DNA from: Gloeocapsopsis crepidinum LEGE 06123
GTDB lineage: Bacteria; Cyanobacteriota; Cyanobacteriia; Cyanobacteriales; Chroococcidiopsidaceae
Assembly (NCBI RefSeq): GCF_015207655.1
Contig: NZ_JADEWN010000007.1
Span: 1 to 64,000 of the forward strand
Direction: 5' to 3'
DNA length: 64,000 bases
Shown here: positions 44,402 to 52,678 of the stretch, one piece after another
Layout: every line of letters starts with the position of its first letter
Position numbering within the stretch: position 1 is the first letter of the stretch
Program-made: the position numbers and the translations under genes
Notes under the pieces: model-generated
Databases searched by the model: none
The model's input: only the letters and a program-made list of their open reading frames with translations
Told to the model about the DNA's origin: nothing

Positions 44402-45112
44402 CTACAGATGTTTGCGAAAGAAATGCTTAAGTTCGTTCCAAGAATCTTCAGCTGCTAATTGATTGTAAGAAGAACGTTCGTGGCAGAAGAATCCATGCTC
44501 GGCATCAGGATAAACTTTCAACGTGTATTCTTTACCAAGTTCTTGAAACCGCGACTCGATCTGATAAATGCGATCGCACGGAATAAAAGGATCAATACCT
44601 CCAAAGAACAAATAAACAGGTACTGTAATATTTTTTACTGCCTCGATCCACTCGTCTAAAACCATACCGTAGAAGGGCGCTGCTGCTGCAATTTCAGCCG
44701 AAAACTTACAAGCAGTCAAAAAAGTCAACCCACCACCTAAACAAAAACCAGTGACACCAACCTTATTTGGATTCACGTTCCTTAGCGATCTTAAGTAACC
44801 TAATGCTGCTTGAAGATCTTCTTCCATCGGCTTACCGAAGTCGAGTTGCCACATCATCGCCATAGCCTGCTCTACCTCATCGTAATTAAACTTGCTGTTG
44901 GGTTTGCGATAGTATAAGTCCGGTACAAGAACGACATATCCTTCTTTTGCAATGCGGATTGCTACATCTCGAATATGCTGTGTTAAGCCGAAAGCTTCCA
45001 TTAAGAGAAGAACGGCGGGCATGCGCTCAGGTTCAACAGGTGTACACAAGAAGGCGGACATCTGTCCATCAGGCCTAAGGATCGCTACTTCTGATTGTTC
45101 AATTTGCATCAT
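44402..45112 (-). CDS. dienelactone hydrolase family protein
   Basis: A 236-residue alpha/beta hydrolase with Cys as nucleophile in VGVTGFCLGGGLTFL and the catalytic His in PDAEHGFFCHER. The acidic residue is likely in FFGGIDPFIP. These enzymes open lactone rings in aromatic catabolism or act on carboxyesters. It lies alone on the minus strand, after a 264-base spacer with no other element. An AraC-type regulator follows on the same strand upstream, but 93 bases separate them. Confidence 0.9.
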   Translation of the reverse strand: MMQIEQSEVAILRPDGQMSAFLCTPVEPERMPAVLLLMEAFGLTQHIRDVAIRIAKEGYVVLVPDLYYRKPNSKFNYDEVEQAMAMMWQLDFGKPMEEDLQAALGYLRSLRNVNPNKVGVTGFCLGGGLTFLTACKFSAEIAAAAPFYGMVLDEWIEAVKNITVPVYLFFGGIDPFIPCDRIYQIESRFQELGKEYTLKVYPDAEHGFFCHERSSYNQLAAEDSWNELKHFFRKHL

Positions 45113-45205
45113 TATTTATTCAGAAGAACCTACTGCTGATAGCTTAAAAAGCTAGCAAGTCAAGTCTCTAGAAAAATGTTGCGGAGTTTTGGAATATTCT
45201 TGCGT

Positions 45206-46123
45206 TCAAGCTTGCAAAAATTGTTTCGGTGTCATGCCAAGCATACGCTTAAAATATCGAGTCAGATGACTTTGATCGCAAAAGCCCACCTTAACAGCAA
45301 TCTCTGCAATACTCAATTTACTGTGTTGCAATAGATATTTTGCTTTATTGATTCGGCTATGCAAGATGTATTGGTGGGGTGTTATGCCCATACTTTGCTT
45401 GAACAACCGCAAAAAGTGATAGGGACTGATTTGAGCGATCGCCGCAATTTCTGTAAGTGTTAAATCTTGATGTAGATGTTCGTTGATATAGTCTATTATG
45501 AGAGCTAGCTTGGCTGACGATAATCCATCTGAGTAGCTAGAAAGCCTGGGGGATGCCGCGCAATAATTTCGTAATAGGTGAATTGCCAACACTGTTTTCA
45601 AACTATCAACTAGCAACTGTCCGCCAATTCTGTCAGATTCTAATTCGTCTTTTAAAGTTAAAAAGATACTGTGTATCAGTGCGTCTGGCTTACTCATAAA
45701 CTGCGGTATCAATTCAATCCCGTCGGGGTTTACCCAATCTTGACCGATGTTTTTGAGCAGTATAGGCTCAATGGCTAAAACCATAAACTGAACTGAGGTG
45801 TTCCAATTACAGCGGTGGGGAATATTGGCAGGGATAATCGCAATGTCTCCACTATTTCGTGTCTCTTTGCTCAACTTTCCATCTAACCATCGCTCTCCTG
45901 ATGAGCCGGAAATATTTTGTTCTACGTATGGGTAGGAAAGTCCACAAGCAATAACGTGCATCGTGTGTTGATGCTCAGCAATCTCAAATTTTGGCTGCTG
46001 ATAAAGCTCTAAGTGAATATCACTCCAACCGCTGCTAGAGAGAATCGATGGTTGGGGTAATAGTGCATTTGCCGCATTGACTTGGTGATAGTCAATAATG
46101 CTGACGGGTTGTGGCAATTCCAT
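45206..46123 (-). CDS. AraC family transcriptional regulator
   Basis: A 305-residue regulator. The C-terminal AraC HTH is plain: LTEIAAIAQISPYHFLRLFKQ and IAEIAVKVGFCDQSHLTRYFKR, ending MLGMTPKQF. The N-terminal 190 residues form a cupin-like sensor (HTMHVIACGLSYPYVEQNI, IAIIPANIPHRCNW). Ligand and targets are unknown; it sits upstream of the dienelactone hydrolase on the same strand. Confidence 0.9.
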   Translation of the reverse strand: MELPQPVSIIDYHQVNAANALLPQPSILSSSGWSDIHLELYQQPKFEIAEHQHTMHVIACGLSYPYVEQNISGSSGERWLDGKLSKETRNSGDIAIIPANIPHRCNWNTSVQFMVLAIEPILLKNIGQDWVNPDGIELIPQFMSKPDALIHSIFLTLKDELESDRIGGQLLVDSLKTVLAIHLLRNYCAASPRLSSYSDGLSSAKLALIIDYINEHLHQDLTLTEIAAIAQISPYHFLRLFKQSMGITPHQYILHSRINKAKYLLQHSKLSIAEIAVKVGFCDQSHLTRYFKRMLGMTPKQFLQA

Positions 46124-46399
46124 CTTGCGATCAAATTAATAGGAAGTTCTATTTTGACTTTGCGATAGTAAAAATGCGATTGCCTAGAAGTGCTGAGAAA
46201 AACGCGATCGTACCCACCAAATCCAAAATATCATCCCTGAGCAAAGTTACGCTAACTTGATCTCGACATCTACAAGTAGGCTTTTGTTGTGCTGGCAGCA
46301 ACTTGTTTGCAATTCTGATTTAATCTCTTTTTGACAAGAGTAACCTTTTCTATCCACCTTACCACTATTAATTTAGTAGAGTTGTTCAGCGAGGCAGGT

Positions 46400-47224
46400 G
46401 TGTCCGAACCAAGCGATCCGGAGCTAGTTTTTCTGTCGCGGCAGGGAAATAAAGCAGCATTTGGTCAGCTGATGTTACGTTATCAACCAATGTTACAGCG
46501 CCTTGCTATGCGAGCGATCGGTAATAGAGATTTGGCTCAAGAACTTGTACAAGATGCAATGTTGCAAGCCTATCTTTCACTAGAGAAACTTAATGACCCA
46601 ACACGCTTTAAAAGTTGGCTATATGGCATTGTACTCAATATTTGCCGAAACAATTTGCGTCGTCGTCAGGTAATCTGTTTTTCCCTTGAGGCAATAATAG
46701 GAAATTTTGTGGATGAACCGCTATCTACGGTTAGGAGTTCACCCGATCCTCAGCTATTAGCAGAACAAGAAGAACTCCACACTGCGTTGTTAGATGCAAT
46801 CAATACTCTATCTCCCAAAAATCGCTCAGCAATTTTACTGTTTTATCACGAGCAATTTAGCTTACAAGAAGTAGCCAATCGCTTAAATATTTCAGTCAGT
46901 GCAGTCAAAGGGCGTTTACACAAATCTCGTCATCAGCTGAGAAACCAGTTATCACTGCTTCAAGATCAAATTCAACTCAATTCACCCCAGGAAATTCAAA
47001 CAGTGACTATCAACACTTCTAGTCAAACCAAAACCGAATTTTGCTGTTCATTTTGTCACAAGAGCCAGGAACAAGTTGAGATACTCATTGCAGGTCCAGG
47101 CGTATTTATCTGCGATGCGTGTGTAGATATCTGTAATCAAATTATCAGCAGGCAAATTCCTCCGTCTCCATTAACGCAGGAGCAAGTTGAGCAATTAATA
47201 GATTCAGGTAAGTTGAGTGAGTGA
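46400..47224 (+). CDS. ECF-type sigma factor fused to a ClpX-type zinc finger
   Basis: Residues about 1-185 are a sigma-70 family protein. Region 2 includes [19 protein letters not shown] and [19 protein letters not shown]; region 4 is [20 protein letters not shown] then [20 protein letters not shown]. Residues about 220-274 carry [19 protein letters not shown] and [13 protein letters not shown], which is the C4 zinc-binding domain normally at the start of ClpX. I prefer the GTG at 46400, with GAGG five bases before it, over a TTG at 46331; homologues begin just before region 2. The combination suggests a zinc- or protease-linked control of transcription. The sigma and zinc-finger calls are each secure. 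Confidence 0.88.
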   Translation: MSEPSDPELVFLSRQGNKAAFGQLMLRYQPMLQRLAMRAIGNRDLAQELVQDAMLQAYLSLEKLNDPTRFKSWLYGIVLNICRNNLRRRQVICFSLEAIIGNFVDEPLSTVRSSPDPQLLAEQEELHTALLDAINTLSPKNRSAILLFYHEQFSLQEVANRLNISVSAVKGRLHKSRHQLRNQLSLLQDQIQLNSPQEIQTVTINTSSQTKTEFCCSFCHKSQEQVEILIAGPGVFICDACVDICNQIISRQIPPSPLTQEQVEQLIDSGKLSE

Positions 47225-47382
47225 ATTCACAAAAATTCGATAGGAGGCTTGACGAAGCGATCGCCCATCCTCAAATCTTTCATCATGAAACACTAGCGAT
47301 CGCCATCATATCGACTTCATGCGGCTTGTTTGCAGATCATCTAACTCAATTTTGACAGCATCAAAAGCATGAAATATCGTAT

Positions 47383-47501
47383 ATGGAATTTGAATGGAAC
47401 CTAAACAAAGCGGCACTAAACTTTGAAAAGCATAGTGTTTATATATCAGTGCCCGAAAAGCGACCAGACAGGAGAGGAGATTTTATGAACAAGGAAGTTG
47501 A
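47383..47501 (+). pseudogene. BrnT-type toxin gene with internal deletion
   Basis: The first frame starts MEFEWNLNKAALNFEKHSV, the usual N-terminus of BrnT ribonuclease toxins. Right after that point a second frame reads YISARKATRQERRFYEQGS and stops at 47499-47501, the usual C-terminus. About 40 residues between these ends, with catalytic residues, are missing and the two ends are out of frame. The gene therefore cannot make a toxin. Its 3' end overlaps the start of the next gene by 17 bases, the normal arrangement for toxin-antitoxin pairs. Confidence 0.75.
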
Positions 47502-47730
47502 GAACGAAATGGAAGACGAATTACGCCCTGAGTATGACTTTGCTCAAATGCAGGGAGGTGTTAAGGGCAAGTATGTGGAGCGATATCTTGCAGGAACAAA
47601 TTTAGTACTTTTAGATCCCGATGTTGCTCAAGCTTTCCCTAATGACATGGCAGTGAATGAGGCACTGAGAATGTTAATTCAGATTGCCCAGCGCCAGCAA
47701 CCCAACAGTGCGGTGCAGCGAACGGAATAG
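47485..47730 (+). CDS. antitoxin-like protein surviving beside a broken brnT
   Basis: An 81-residue protein with ELRPEYDFAQMQGGVKGKYV, then YLAGTNLVLLDPDVAQAFPN and VNEALRMLIQIAQ. This is a cyanobacterial antitoxin-like family usually encoded after a small toxin. The ATG at 47485 has a strong GGAGAGGAG before it. The deletion in brnT happens to create one continuous frame from 47383, which would give a 115-residue fusion, but the internal start is better supported. The protein presumably still binds its own operator. Confidence 0.7.
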   Translation: MNKEVENEMEDELRPEYDFAQMQGGVKGKYVERYLAGTNLVLLDPDVAQAFPNDMAVNEALRMLIQIAQRQQPNSAVQRTE

Positions 47731-47860
47731 AAACTTTGAGTAGGAAACAAACATCAGAAAGATTTTCCTTGTGCTTTGACGGCTCAACAGAGAATTTAAT
47801 GGCGATCGCTCATGTCATGGCACAGGAGGATTATCTAATACTGACTATCACAATTAAATT

Positions 47861-48229
47861 TTAGCGATCGCCATCATATCGACTTCGTGCTGCTTCGACT
47901 TCAGGAAGGTAATTCTCTGCCCAACGACACAGCGTAGACAAGGGTTCAGTTAGCGTTGTCCCTAAAGCAGTTAAAGAATATTCCACCATTGGTGGGACAA
48001 CAGGATAGACTTTGCGACTGACAATCCCATCGCGTTCTAAGTTGCGTAATGTCTGCGTCAGCATTTTTTGCGAAATTCCACCGATTTCTCTTTGTAACTC
48101 GCTGTATCGCTTCGTTCCCTTAGCAAGGCGGTAAATAATAATTGCAGTCCACTTGTCAGCAATGAGATCTAAAACTTGCCGTGAGGGACAATTAGCATCA
48201 CAAACGCTATTTTCTTGATTGCGCACCAT
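47861..48229 (-). CDS. HxlR family transcriptional regulator
   Basis: A 122-residue winged-helix regulator of the HxlR/DUF24 group: CPSRQVLDLIADKWTAIII, then RYSELQREIGGISQKMLTQTLRNLERDGIV and VEYSLTALG. The Cys in CDANCPS before the first helix is the redox-sensing position used by several HxlR proteins that detect aldehydes or quinones. The nearby plus-strand oxidoreductase genes (49733 onward) are candidate targets. The ATG lies very close to the inferred -10 box. Confidence 0.9.
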   Translation of the reverse strand: MVRNQENSVCDANCPSRQVLDLIADKWTAIIIYRLAKGTKRYSELQREIGGISQKMLTQTLRNLERDGIVSRKVYPVVPPMVEYSLTALGTTLTEPLSTLCRWAENYLPEVEAARSRYDGDR

Positions 48230-48586
48230 AAAGTATGTATAGCACTTTTCAGTGCCTTCTTGTCAAAAAGAGTGAGTAATTGACACAATCATAAAACTAC
48301 TAAGTAGGTAAATACAAATTAAGTGTGATATCGGTTCAGAGTCGGTAACGGGTCATCGGTAATCGGCAACTCAAGCGCAAATAGTCTTTTCAACCAATTA
48401 CCCATTACCGCCGTTCTGCTTGGGACACCACAAGCAGCGTGCGGCGGCTTCGCCAATTACCAACCTTGATGTTACGTTTATTGTGAACCATATACTTACG
48501 TAGTTGAGGAATTGAGAAATAGGGAATTTTATCCCTCACTCCTCGCTCCTCGCCCCTCACCCCTATAATGTACAGGAGCAGCCGCT
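48230..48586. other. divergent spacer between HxlR and HtrA genes
   Basis: About 357 bases. It holds the HxlR promoter-like region, a GC-rich repeat-like block near 48410-48452 (GCCGTTCTGCTTGGGACACC and GCGGCGGCTTCGCC), and a pyrimidine-rich tract (CCTCACTCCTCGCTCCTCGC) before the HtrA gene. A TATAAT at 48564-48569 stands close to the HtrA start with no -35. No gene is seen. Confidence 0.45.
48236..48266 (-). promoter_or_regulatory. promoter-like sequence with internal palindrome upstream of the HxlR gene
   Basis: On the minus strand TTGACA (48266-48261) and TATACA (48241-48236) are 19 bases apart, and the spacer contains the perfect dyad GCACTGAAAAGTGC (48255-48242). That is a natural site for autorepression by the HxlR protein. 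The predicted start of transcription falls at or near the ATG, so the mRNA might be leaderless, which makes me cautious. Confidence 0.35.
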
Positions 48587-49630
48587 ATGAAAAATCTGCA
48601 ACTGGTAGCCAACGATTTCGAGAATGAGGGGATGCAAACCTCGCCAACAACAAATCCTACAGCAGATGAACAGTTACTTGACGCCTATTCGCAAGCTGTC
48701 ATTAGTGTAGTTGAAAAAGTTAGCCCCGCAGTTGTCAATATTGATGTGCATCGACAATTGCAATCGCGGCGCAGGAATAACCAAACCTTCATGCAAGAAG
48801 TCCGTGGTAACGGTTCGGGCTTCGTTTTTACGCAGGATGGTTATATTCTCACGAATAGCCATGTTGTCCACGAGGCAACCAAAATTGAGGTGACACTCTC
48901 AGATGGTCGCAATTTTATTGCAGAATTAATTGGTGATGACCCTGATACCGATTTAGCAGTCATTAGAATTGATGCACCTAATCTTGTAGCTGCCAAATTA
49001 GGAGATTCGCAGTCGTTACGTGCAGGACAATTGGCGATCGCAATTGGTAATCCCTATGGCTTCCAAACTACAGTCACAACAGGTGTTGTCAGTGCTTTAG
49101 GGCGTTCGTTTCGTTCGCGTTCTGGTCGCTTGATAGATAATATCATTCAAACTGATGCCGCTTTGAACCCTGGTAACTCTGGCGGACCACTCGTGACATC
49201 TCACGGTGAAGTGATTGGTGTGAATACAGCCGTCATTATGTCTGCGCAAGGTATTTGCTTTGCTGTACCGATTAATACTGCCAAGATGATCATCGGCTCA
49301 TTGATACGCGATGGTAAAGTCCGGCGCGGTTACATTGGTATCGGTGGGCAAAATGTACCGCTACCCCGTCGCGTAGTACTATTTCATGAATTATCGCTCG
49401 AAAGTGGCGTGTTGGTAATTTCAACTGAAGAGAATAGTCCTGCACAAAAAGCAGGGTTACAAGAAGGTGATGTGATTGTAGGAATAAATCAGCAACCAAT
49501 TGCAAATATCGATGACTTGCATAAACTATTAACTCACGATCAAGTTGGAGTGCGATCGCAACTGACAATTCTTCGCCGTTCTCAAAAACTAGTTGTGGAT
49601 ATTGTTCCTGAGGAGTCACCAGGTGGGTAA
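48587..49630 (+). CDS. HtrA/DegP-type S1C serine protease with PDZ domain
   Basis: A 347-residue trypsin-like protease with the triad His92 (TNSHVVH), Asp122 (DTDLAVI) and Ser198 (NPGNSGGPL). One PDZ domain fills about residues 255-335 (SPAQKAGLQEGDVIVGINQQ). Cyanobacterial HtrA proteins normally have an N-terminal signal or anchor. This one starts MKNLQLVANDFENEG with no hydrophobic stretch, so it appears cytoplasmic. It is a single gene between the HxlR regulator and a quinone-oxidoreductase-like gene. Confidence 0.92.
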   Translation: MKNLQLVANDFENEGMQTSPTTNPTADEQLLDAYSQAVISVVEKVSPAVVNIDVHRQLQSRRRNNQTFMQEVRGNGSGFVFTQDGYILTNSHVVHEATKIEVTLSDGRNFIAELIGDDPDTDLAVIRIDAPNLVAAKLGDSQSLRAGQLAIAIGNPYGFQTTVTTGVVSALGRSFRSRSGRLIDNIIQTDAALNPGNSGGPLVTSHGEVIGVNTAVIMSAQGICFAVPINTAKMIIGSLIRDGKVRRGYIGIGGQNVPLPRRVVLFHELSLESGVLVISTEENSPAQKAGLQEGDVIVGINQQPIANIDDLHKLLTHDQVGVRSQLTILRRSQKLVVDIVPEESPGG

Positions 49631-49732
49631 TTGCTAACTGGCAATTGGTAATTGAGTAAAGCAGCGCAAATGCTATTGCTTTCCTATTACCTAACCTAAA
49701 AAGCGTACTTTCAATTACTCTAGGAGAACATA

Positions 49733-50674
49733 ATGGCAACAATGAAAGCTGTACGGATTCATTCGTATGGTGGGTCAGAGGTTCTAAAATACGAAGATAC
49801 ACCACGACCTGATATTACCGACGACGAGATCCTGGTGCAAGTTCACGCAGTTGGTGTCAATCCGGTTGATTGGAAAATTCGTGAAGGCTATATGCAGCAA
49901 GGACTCAACCATAAAATGCCACTTATTTTAGGTTGGGATGTTTCTGGGGTTGTTGCCAAAGTTGGCTCGAATGTAAATAATTTTCAAACAGAGGATGATG
50001 TTTATGCTTACACCAGCTTGAGGCGAAATGGTGCTTATGCTGAGTATATAGCAATTCCTGCTCATGAAGTTGCCCATCAGCCAAAATCCCTCGATTACAT
50101 TGCCGCAGCATCCGTACCAGTTGCCGCATTAACTGCATATCAAGCATTATTTGATGCAGCAAAATTATCCGCAGGACAAACTGTGTTAATTCATGCCGCA
50201 GCAGGAGGTGTCGGCAGTTTTGCAGTACAGTTAGCAAAAAATAAAGGTGCGCGTGTGATTGGTACGGCATCAGCCCGAAATCACAGTTTTTTAAAAGAAC
50301 TTGGAGTTGATGAAGCAATTGATTACAACCAAGTTCACTTTGAGGATGTGGTTTATGATGTTGATGTGGTTTTCGACACAATCGGGGATGAAGTTCAGGA
50401 ACACTCCTGGAAAGTTCTTAAATCTGGTGGTATATTGGTATCAATTGTATCACCACCTTCCCAGTCAACTGCCACTCAACACAAGGTTCGTGCAGCTTTT
50501 GTCGCAGTTCAGCCGAATAAAGCACAACTCGCGGAAATTGCTGCGTTAGTTGATGCTGGGATACTCAAACCCATTGTTGACACTGTTCTCCCACTATCAG
50601 AAACACGGCAAGCACACGAATTAAGTCAGAGTGGTCATATGCGTGGCAAGATCGTCCTACAAGTCATCGGGTGA
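49733..50674 (+). CDS. MDR-family NADP-dependent quinone oxidoreductase-like protein
   Basis: A 313-residue medium-chain dehydrogenase/reductase without the structural zinc loop. MKAVRIHSYGGSEVLKYEDTP is the usual start, VNPVDWKIREG and LGWDVSGVVAKVG follow, and AGQTVLIHAAAGGVGSFAVQLAKN is the NADPH-binding AxxGxxG. Such enzymes reduce quinones or enals. The SMP-30 gene starts 36 bases after it on the same strand, and the HxlR regulator is upstream. Confidence 0.92.
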   Translation: MATMKAVRIHSYGGSEVLKYEDTPRPDITDDEILVQVHAVGVNPVDWKIREGYMQQGLNHKMPLILGWDVSGVVAKVGSNVNNFQTEDDVYAYTSLRRNGAYAEYIAIPAHEVAHQPKSLDYIAAASVPVAALTAYQALFDAAKLSAGQTVLIHAAAGGVGSFAVQLAKNKGARVIGTASARNHSFLKELGVDEAIDYNQVHFEDVVYDVDVVFDTIGDEVQEHSWKVLKSGGILVSIVSPPSQSTATQHKVRAAFVAVQPNKAQLAEIAALVDAGILKPIVDTVLPLSETRQAHELSQSGHMRGKIVLQVIG

Positions 50675-50710
50675 CATCTCTTGGTTAAACTGTCAATTAC
50701 CAGAGATCTT

Positions 50711-51655
50711 ATGAAATTTCAATCTTTGCTCATTGTCTGTAGTTTGTTACTCTTATTCAGCACAAAACCTAGTGGCAGTAACGAAAATGAATTACGTGCA
50801 ATTAAGAGTGATAATGCTCAAGTAGAAAAAATTGTTGGTGGCTATAAGTTTCTTGAAGGACCACTTTGGCATCCAGATGGTTTTCTATTATTTAGTGATA
50901 CCCCAGCAAATACAATTTACAAACTGTCTTCTAATGGCAAAGTAGAAGTTTTTCGCAGACCTGCGGGATATCCCAACGGTAATACTTTAGACCGTGAGGG
51001 TAGACTCGTCACTGCACAACACGATCGCAGTGTGACACGTACCGAAGAAGATGGCAAAGTTGTTACTTTAGCAACTCACTACACACAGAGAAAGCTAAAT
51101 AGTCCTAATGATATTGTTGTCAAATCCGATAACAGTATTTATTTTACCGATCCGCCCTTTGGGATTCGGAAACCTTATGCAGTAAAAGAACAAGCTGAAG
51201 AACTCGGTTTTTCCGGTGTTTATCGTTTGACAGAAGATGGTCAATTAATGCTTCTTGTCAAGGATATACCGCTACCAAACGGACTTGCTTTCTCACCCGA
51301 TGAGAAACGTTTGTATATCAATGATTCTCAAGAAGGGAATATTCGCGTATTTGATGTCAAAGCAGACGGTACTCTAACTAATGGTCGCATATTTGCAGAT
51401 TTAAACGTTCCAGGAAAAGAACGATTAGCTGATGGAATGAAAGTAGACTCGCAAGGAAATGTTTATTCGACAGGACCCGAAGGTATTTGGATTTTTTCAC
51501 CGCAAGGTAAACTACTAGATAAGATTTCTGTCCCCGAAGGTACGACAAATATTGCTTGGGGAGGTAGAGATTACAAAACACTGTACATCACAACTTATAC
51601 GAGTCTTTACCAAATTCCACTCAATGTTGCTGGTGTAACCTCAAGCAAAAAGTAA
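50711..51655 (+). CDS. SMP-30/gluconolactonase family protein, secreted
   Basis: A 314-residue six-bladed propeller enzyme. The N-terminus MKFQSLLIVCSLLLLFSTKP is a signal peptide. Family motifs include FLEGPLWHPDGFLLFSD, KLNSPNDIVVKSDNSIYFTDPPFG and PLPNGLAFSPDEKRLYIND, which carry the metal-site Glu, Asn and Asp. It should hydrolyse lactones in the periplasm. The ATG at 50711 is chosen over a TTG at 50681 because the signal peptide then begins at residue 1. Confidence 0.9.
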   Translation: MKFQSLLIVCSLLLLFSTKPSGSNENELRAIKSDNAQVEKIVGGYKFLEGPLWHPDGFLLFSDTPANTIYKLSSNGKVEVFRRPAGYPNGNTLDREGRLVTAQHDRSVTRTEEDGKVVTLATHYTQRKLNSPNDIVVKSDNSIYFTDPPFGIRKPYAVKEQAEELGFSGVYRLTEDGQLMLLVKDIPLPNGLAFSPDEKRLYINDSQEGNIRVFDVKADGTLTNGRIFADLNVPGKERLADGMKVDSQGNVYSTGPEGIWIFSPQGKLLDKISVPEGTTNIAWGGRDYKTLYITTYTSLYQIPLNVAGVTSSKK

Positions 51656-51747
51656 AGTATGCAATTGCGCATAGCCCAGCGCCCGAAGCGATCGCTTTTC
51701 CTTAACCTAGAAGACTTACATTCTGTAATAACTTTCAGTAATGGCTT

Positions 51748-52629
51748 ATGACACTAATTCGCATTTTAATGCAGACAACGATTCCTCCTAGTGAGGATGA
51801 CTGGACAATTGATCGCTTTTCGTTATTGCGCGACTACCTGGCATCATTAACAGATGAAACTGGAAATCCACTTTATGAAGTCACTGCACGTAACCGCGAA
51901 TCAAATTCTGACGATCCGATTCTGAGTAATATCGATAACTCCGATTTTGATGAACTGTGGTTGTTTGCAGTTGATATCGGGGGTGGACTTACTAAAAAAG
52001 AATGTCAGGCGATCGCAAAATTTCGCAGACAAGGTAAAGGGCTTTTAATCGCACGAGATCATCAAGATTTAGGTTCATCGATTTGCAATCTCGACGGGGT
52101 TGGCGCAGCGAACTATTTTCATACCCAAAATCAAGACCCCGATGAATCGCGACGCTGTAACGACGATCCTTACACCACATATATTTCATGGCCAAACTAT
52201 CATTCTGGTAGCAACGGCGATTATCAAAAAATTACACCAATTGAACCAATTCACGAACTGCTACACAACCCCAACTCACCATCTGGGGTTGTTGAGTTTT
52301 TCCCCGCACATCCTCACGAAGGCGGTGTTGGACTCGCTTCTGATGCAGAAAATGCCAGAGTCATTGCTACAGGTAGAAGTAAAGTCACAGGTCGCACTTT
52401 CAACCTTGCGGTAGTATTTGAGCCTATCCAGGACGATAATGGTAGACTTGGACGCGCTATCACCGAGTCAACTTTTCACCACTTTTGTGATTACAACTGG
52501 GATGTAAATATGGGCTGTCCCAGCTTTGTTGAAGAACCACCAGGGGAAGGAATGAAAACAGAACCACGCGCCTTGGAAGATATAAAAACTTATGTGCGCA
52601 ATATTGCTGCATGGCTTACACCTGCATAA
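51748..52629 (+). CDS. conserved protein of unknown function
   Basis: A 293-residue protein I do not recognise as a named family. It has no signal or membrane segment. Visible features are FDELWLFAVDIGGGLTKKEC, FRRQGKGLLIARDHQDLG, and a His/Asp-rich region (EFFPAHPHEGGVG). The strand-helix pattern around WLFAVDIGGGLTKKECQAIA suggests a ThuA- or amidotransferase-like fold, but that is a guess. It lies between the SMP-30 and SDR genes in a plus-strand run of redox and lactone genes. Confidence 0.75.
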   Translation: MTLIRILMQTTIPPSEDDWTIDRFSLLRDYLASLTDETGNPLYEVTARNRESNSDDPILSNIDNSDFDELWLFAVDIGGGLTKKECQAIAKFRRQGKGLLIARDHQDLGSSICNLDGVGAANYFHTQNQDPDESRRCNDDPYTTYISWPNYHSGSNGDYQKITPIEPIHELLHNPNSPSGVVEFFPAHPHEGGVGLASDAENARVIATGRSKVTGRTFNLAVVFEPIQDDNGRLGRAITESTFHHFCDYNWDVNMGCPSFVEEPPGEGMKTEPRALEDIKTYVRNIAAWLTPA

Positions 52630-52678
52630 CTAATCACTGTTGCACTGTTTAAGAATTCAACCTTCATCTCAACACAAA

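Noticed and set aside
49290-49805. 171-codon minus-strand frame overlapping HtrA and the oxidoreductase start
   Set aside because: Both plus-strand genes have full family motifs here; the minus frame has no recognisable features.
49923-50381. 152-codon minus-strand frame in the oxidoreductase gene
   Set aside because: His/Leu/Gln-rich shadow of the MDR gene.
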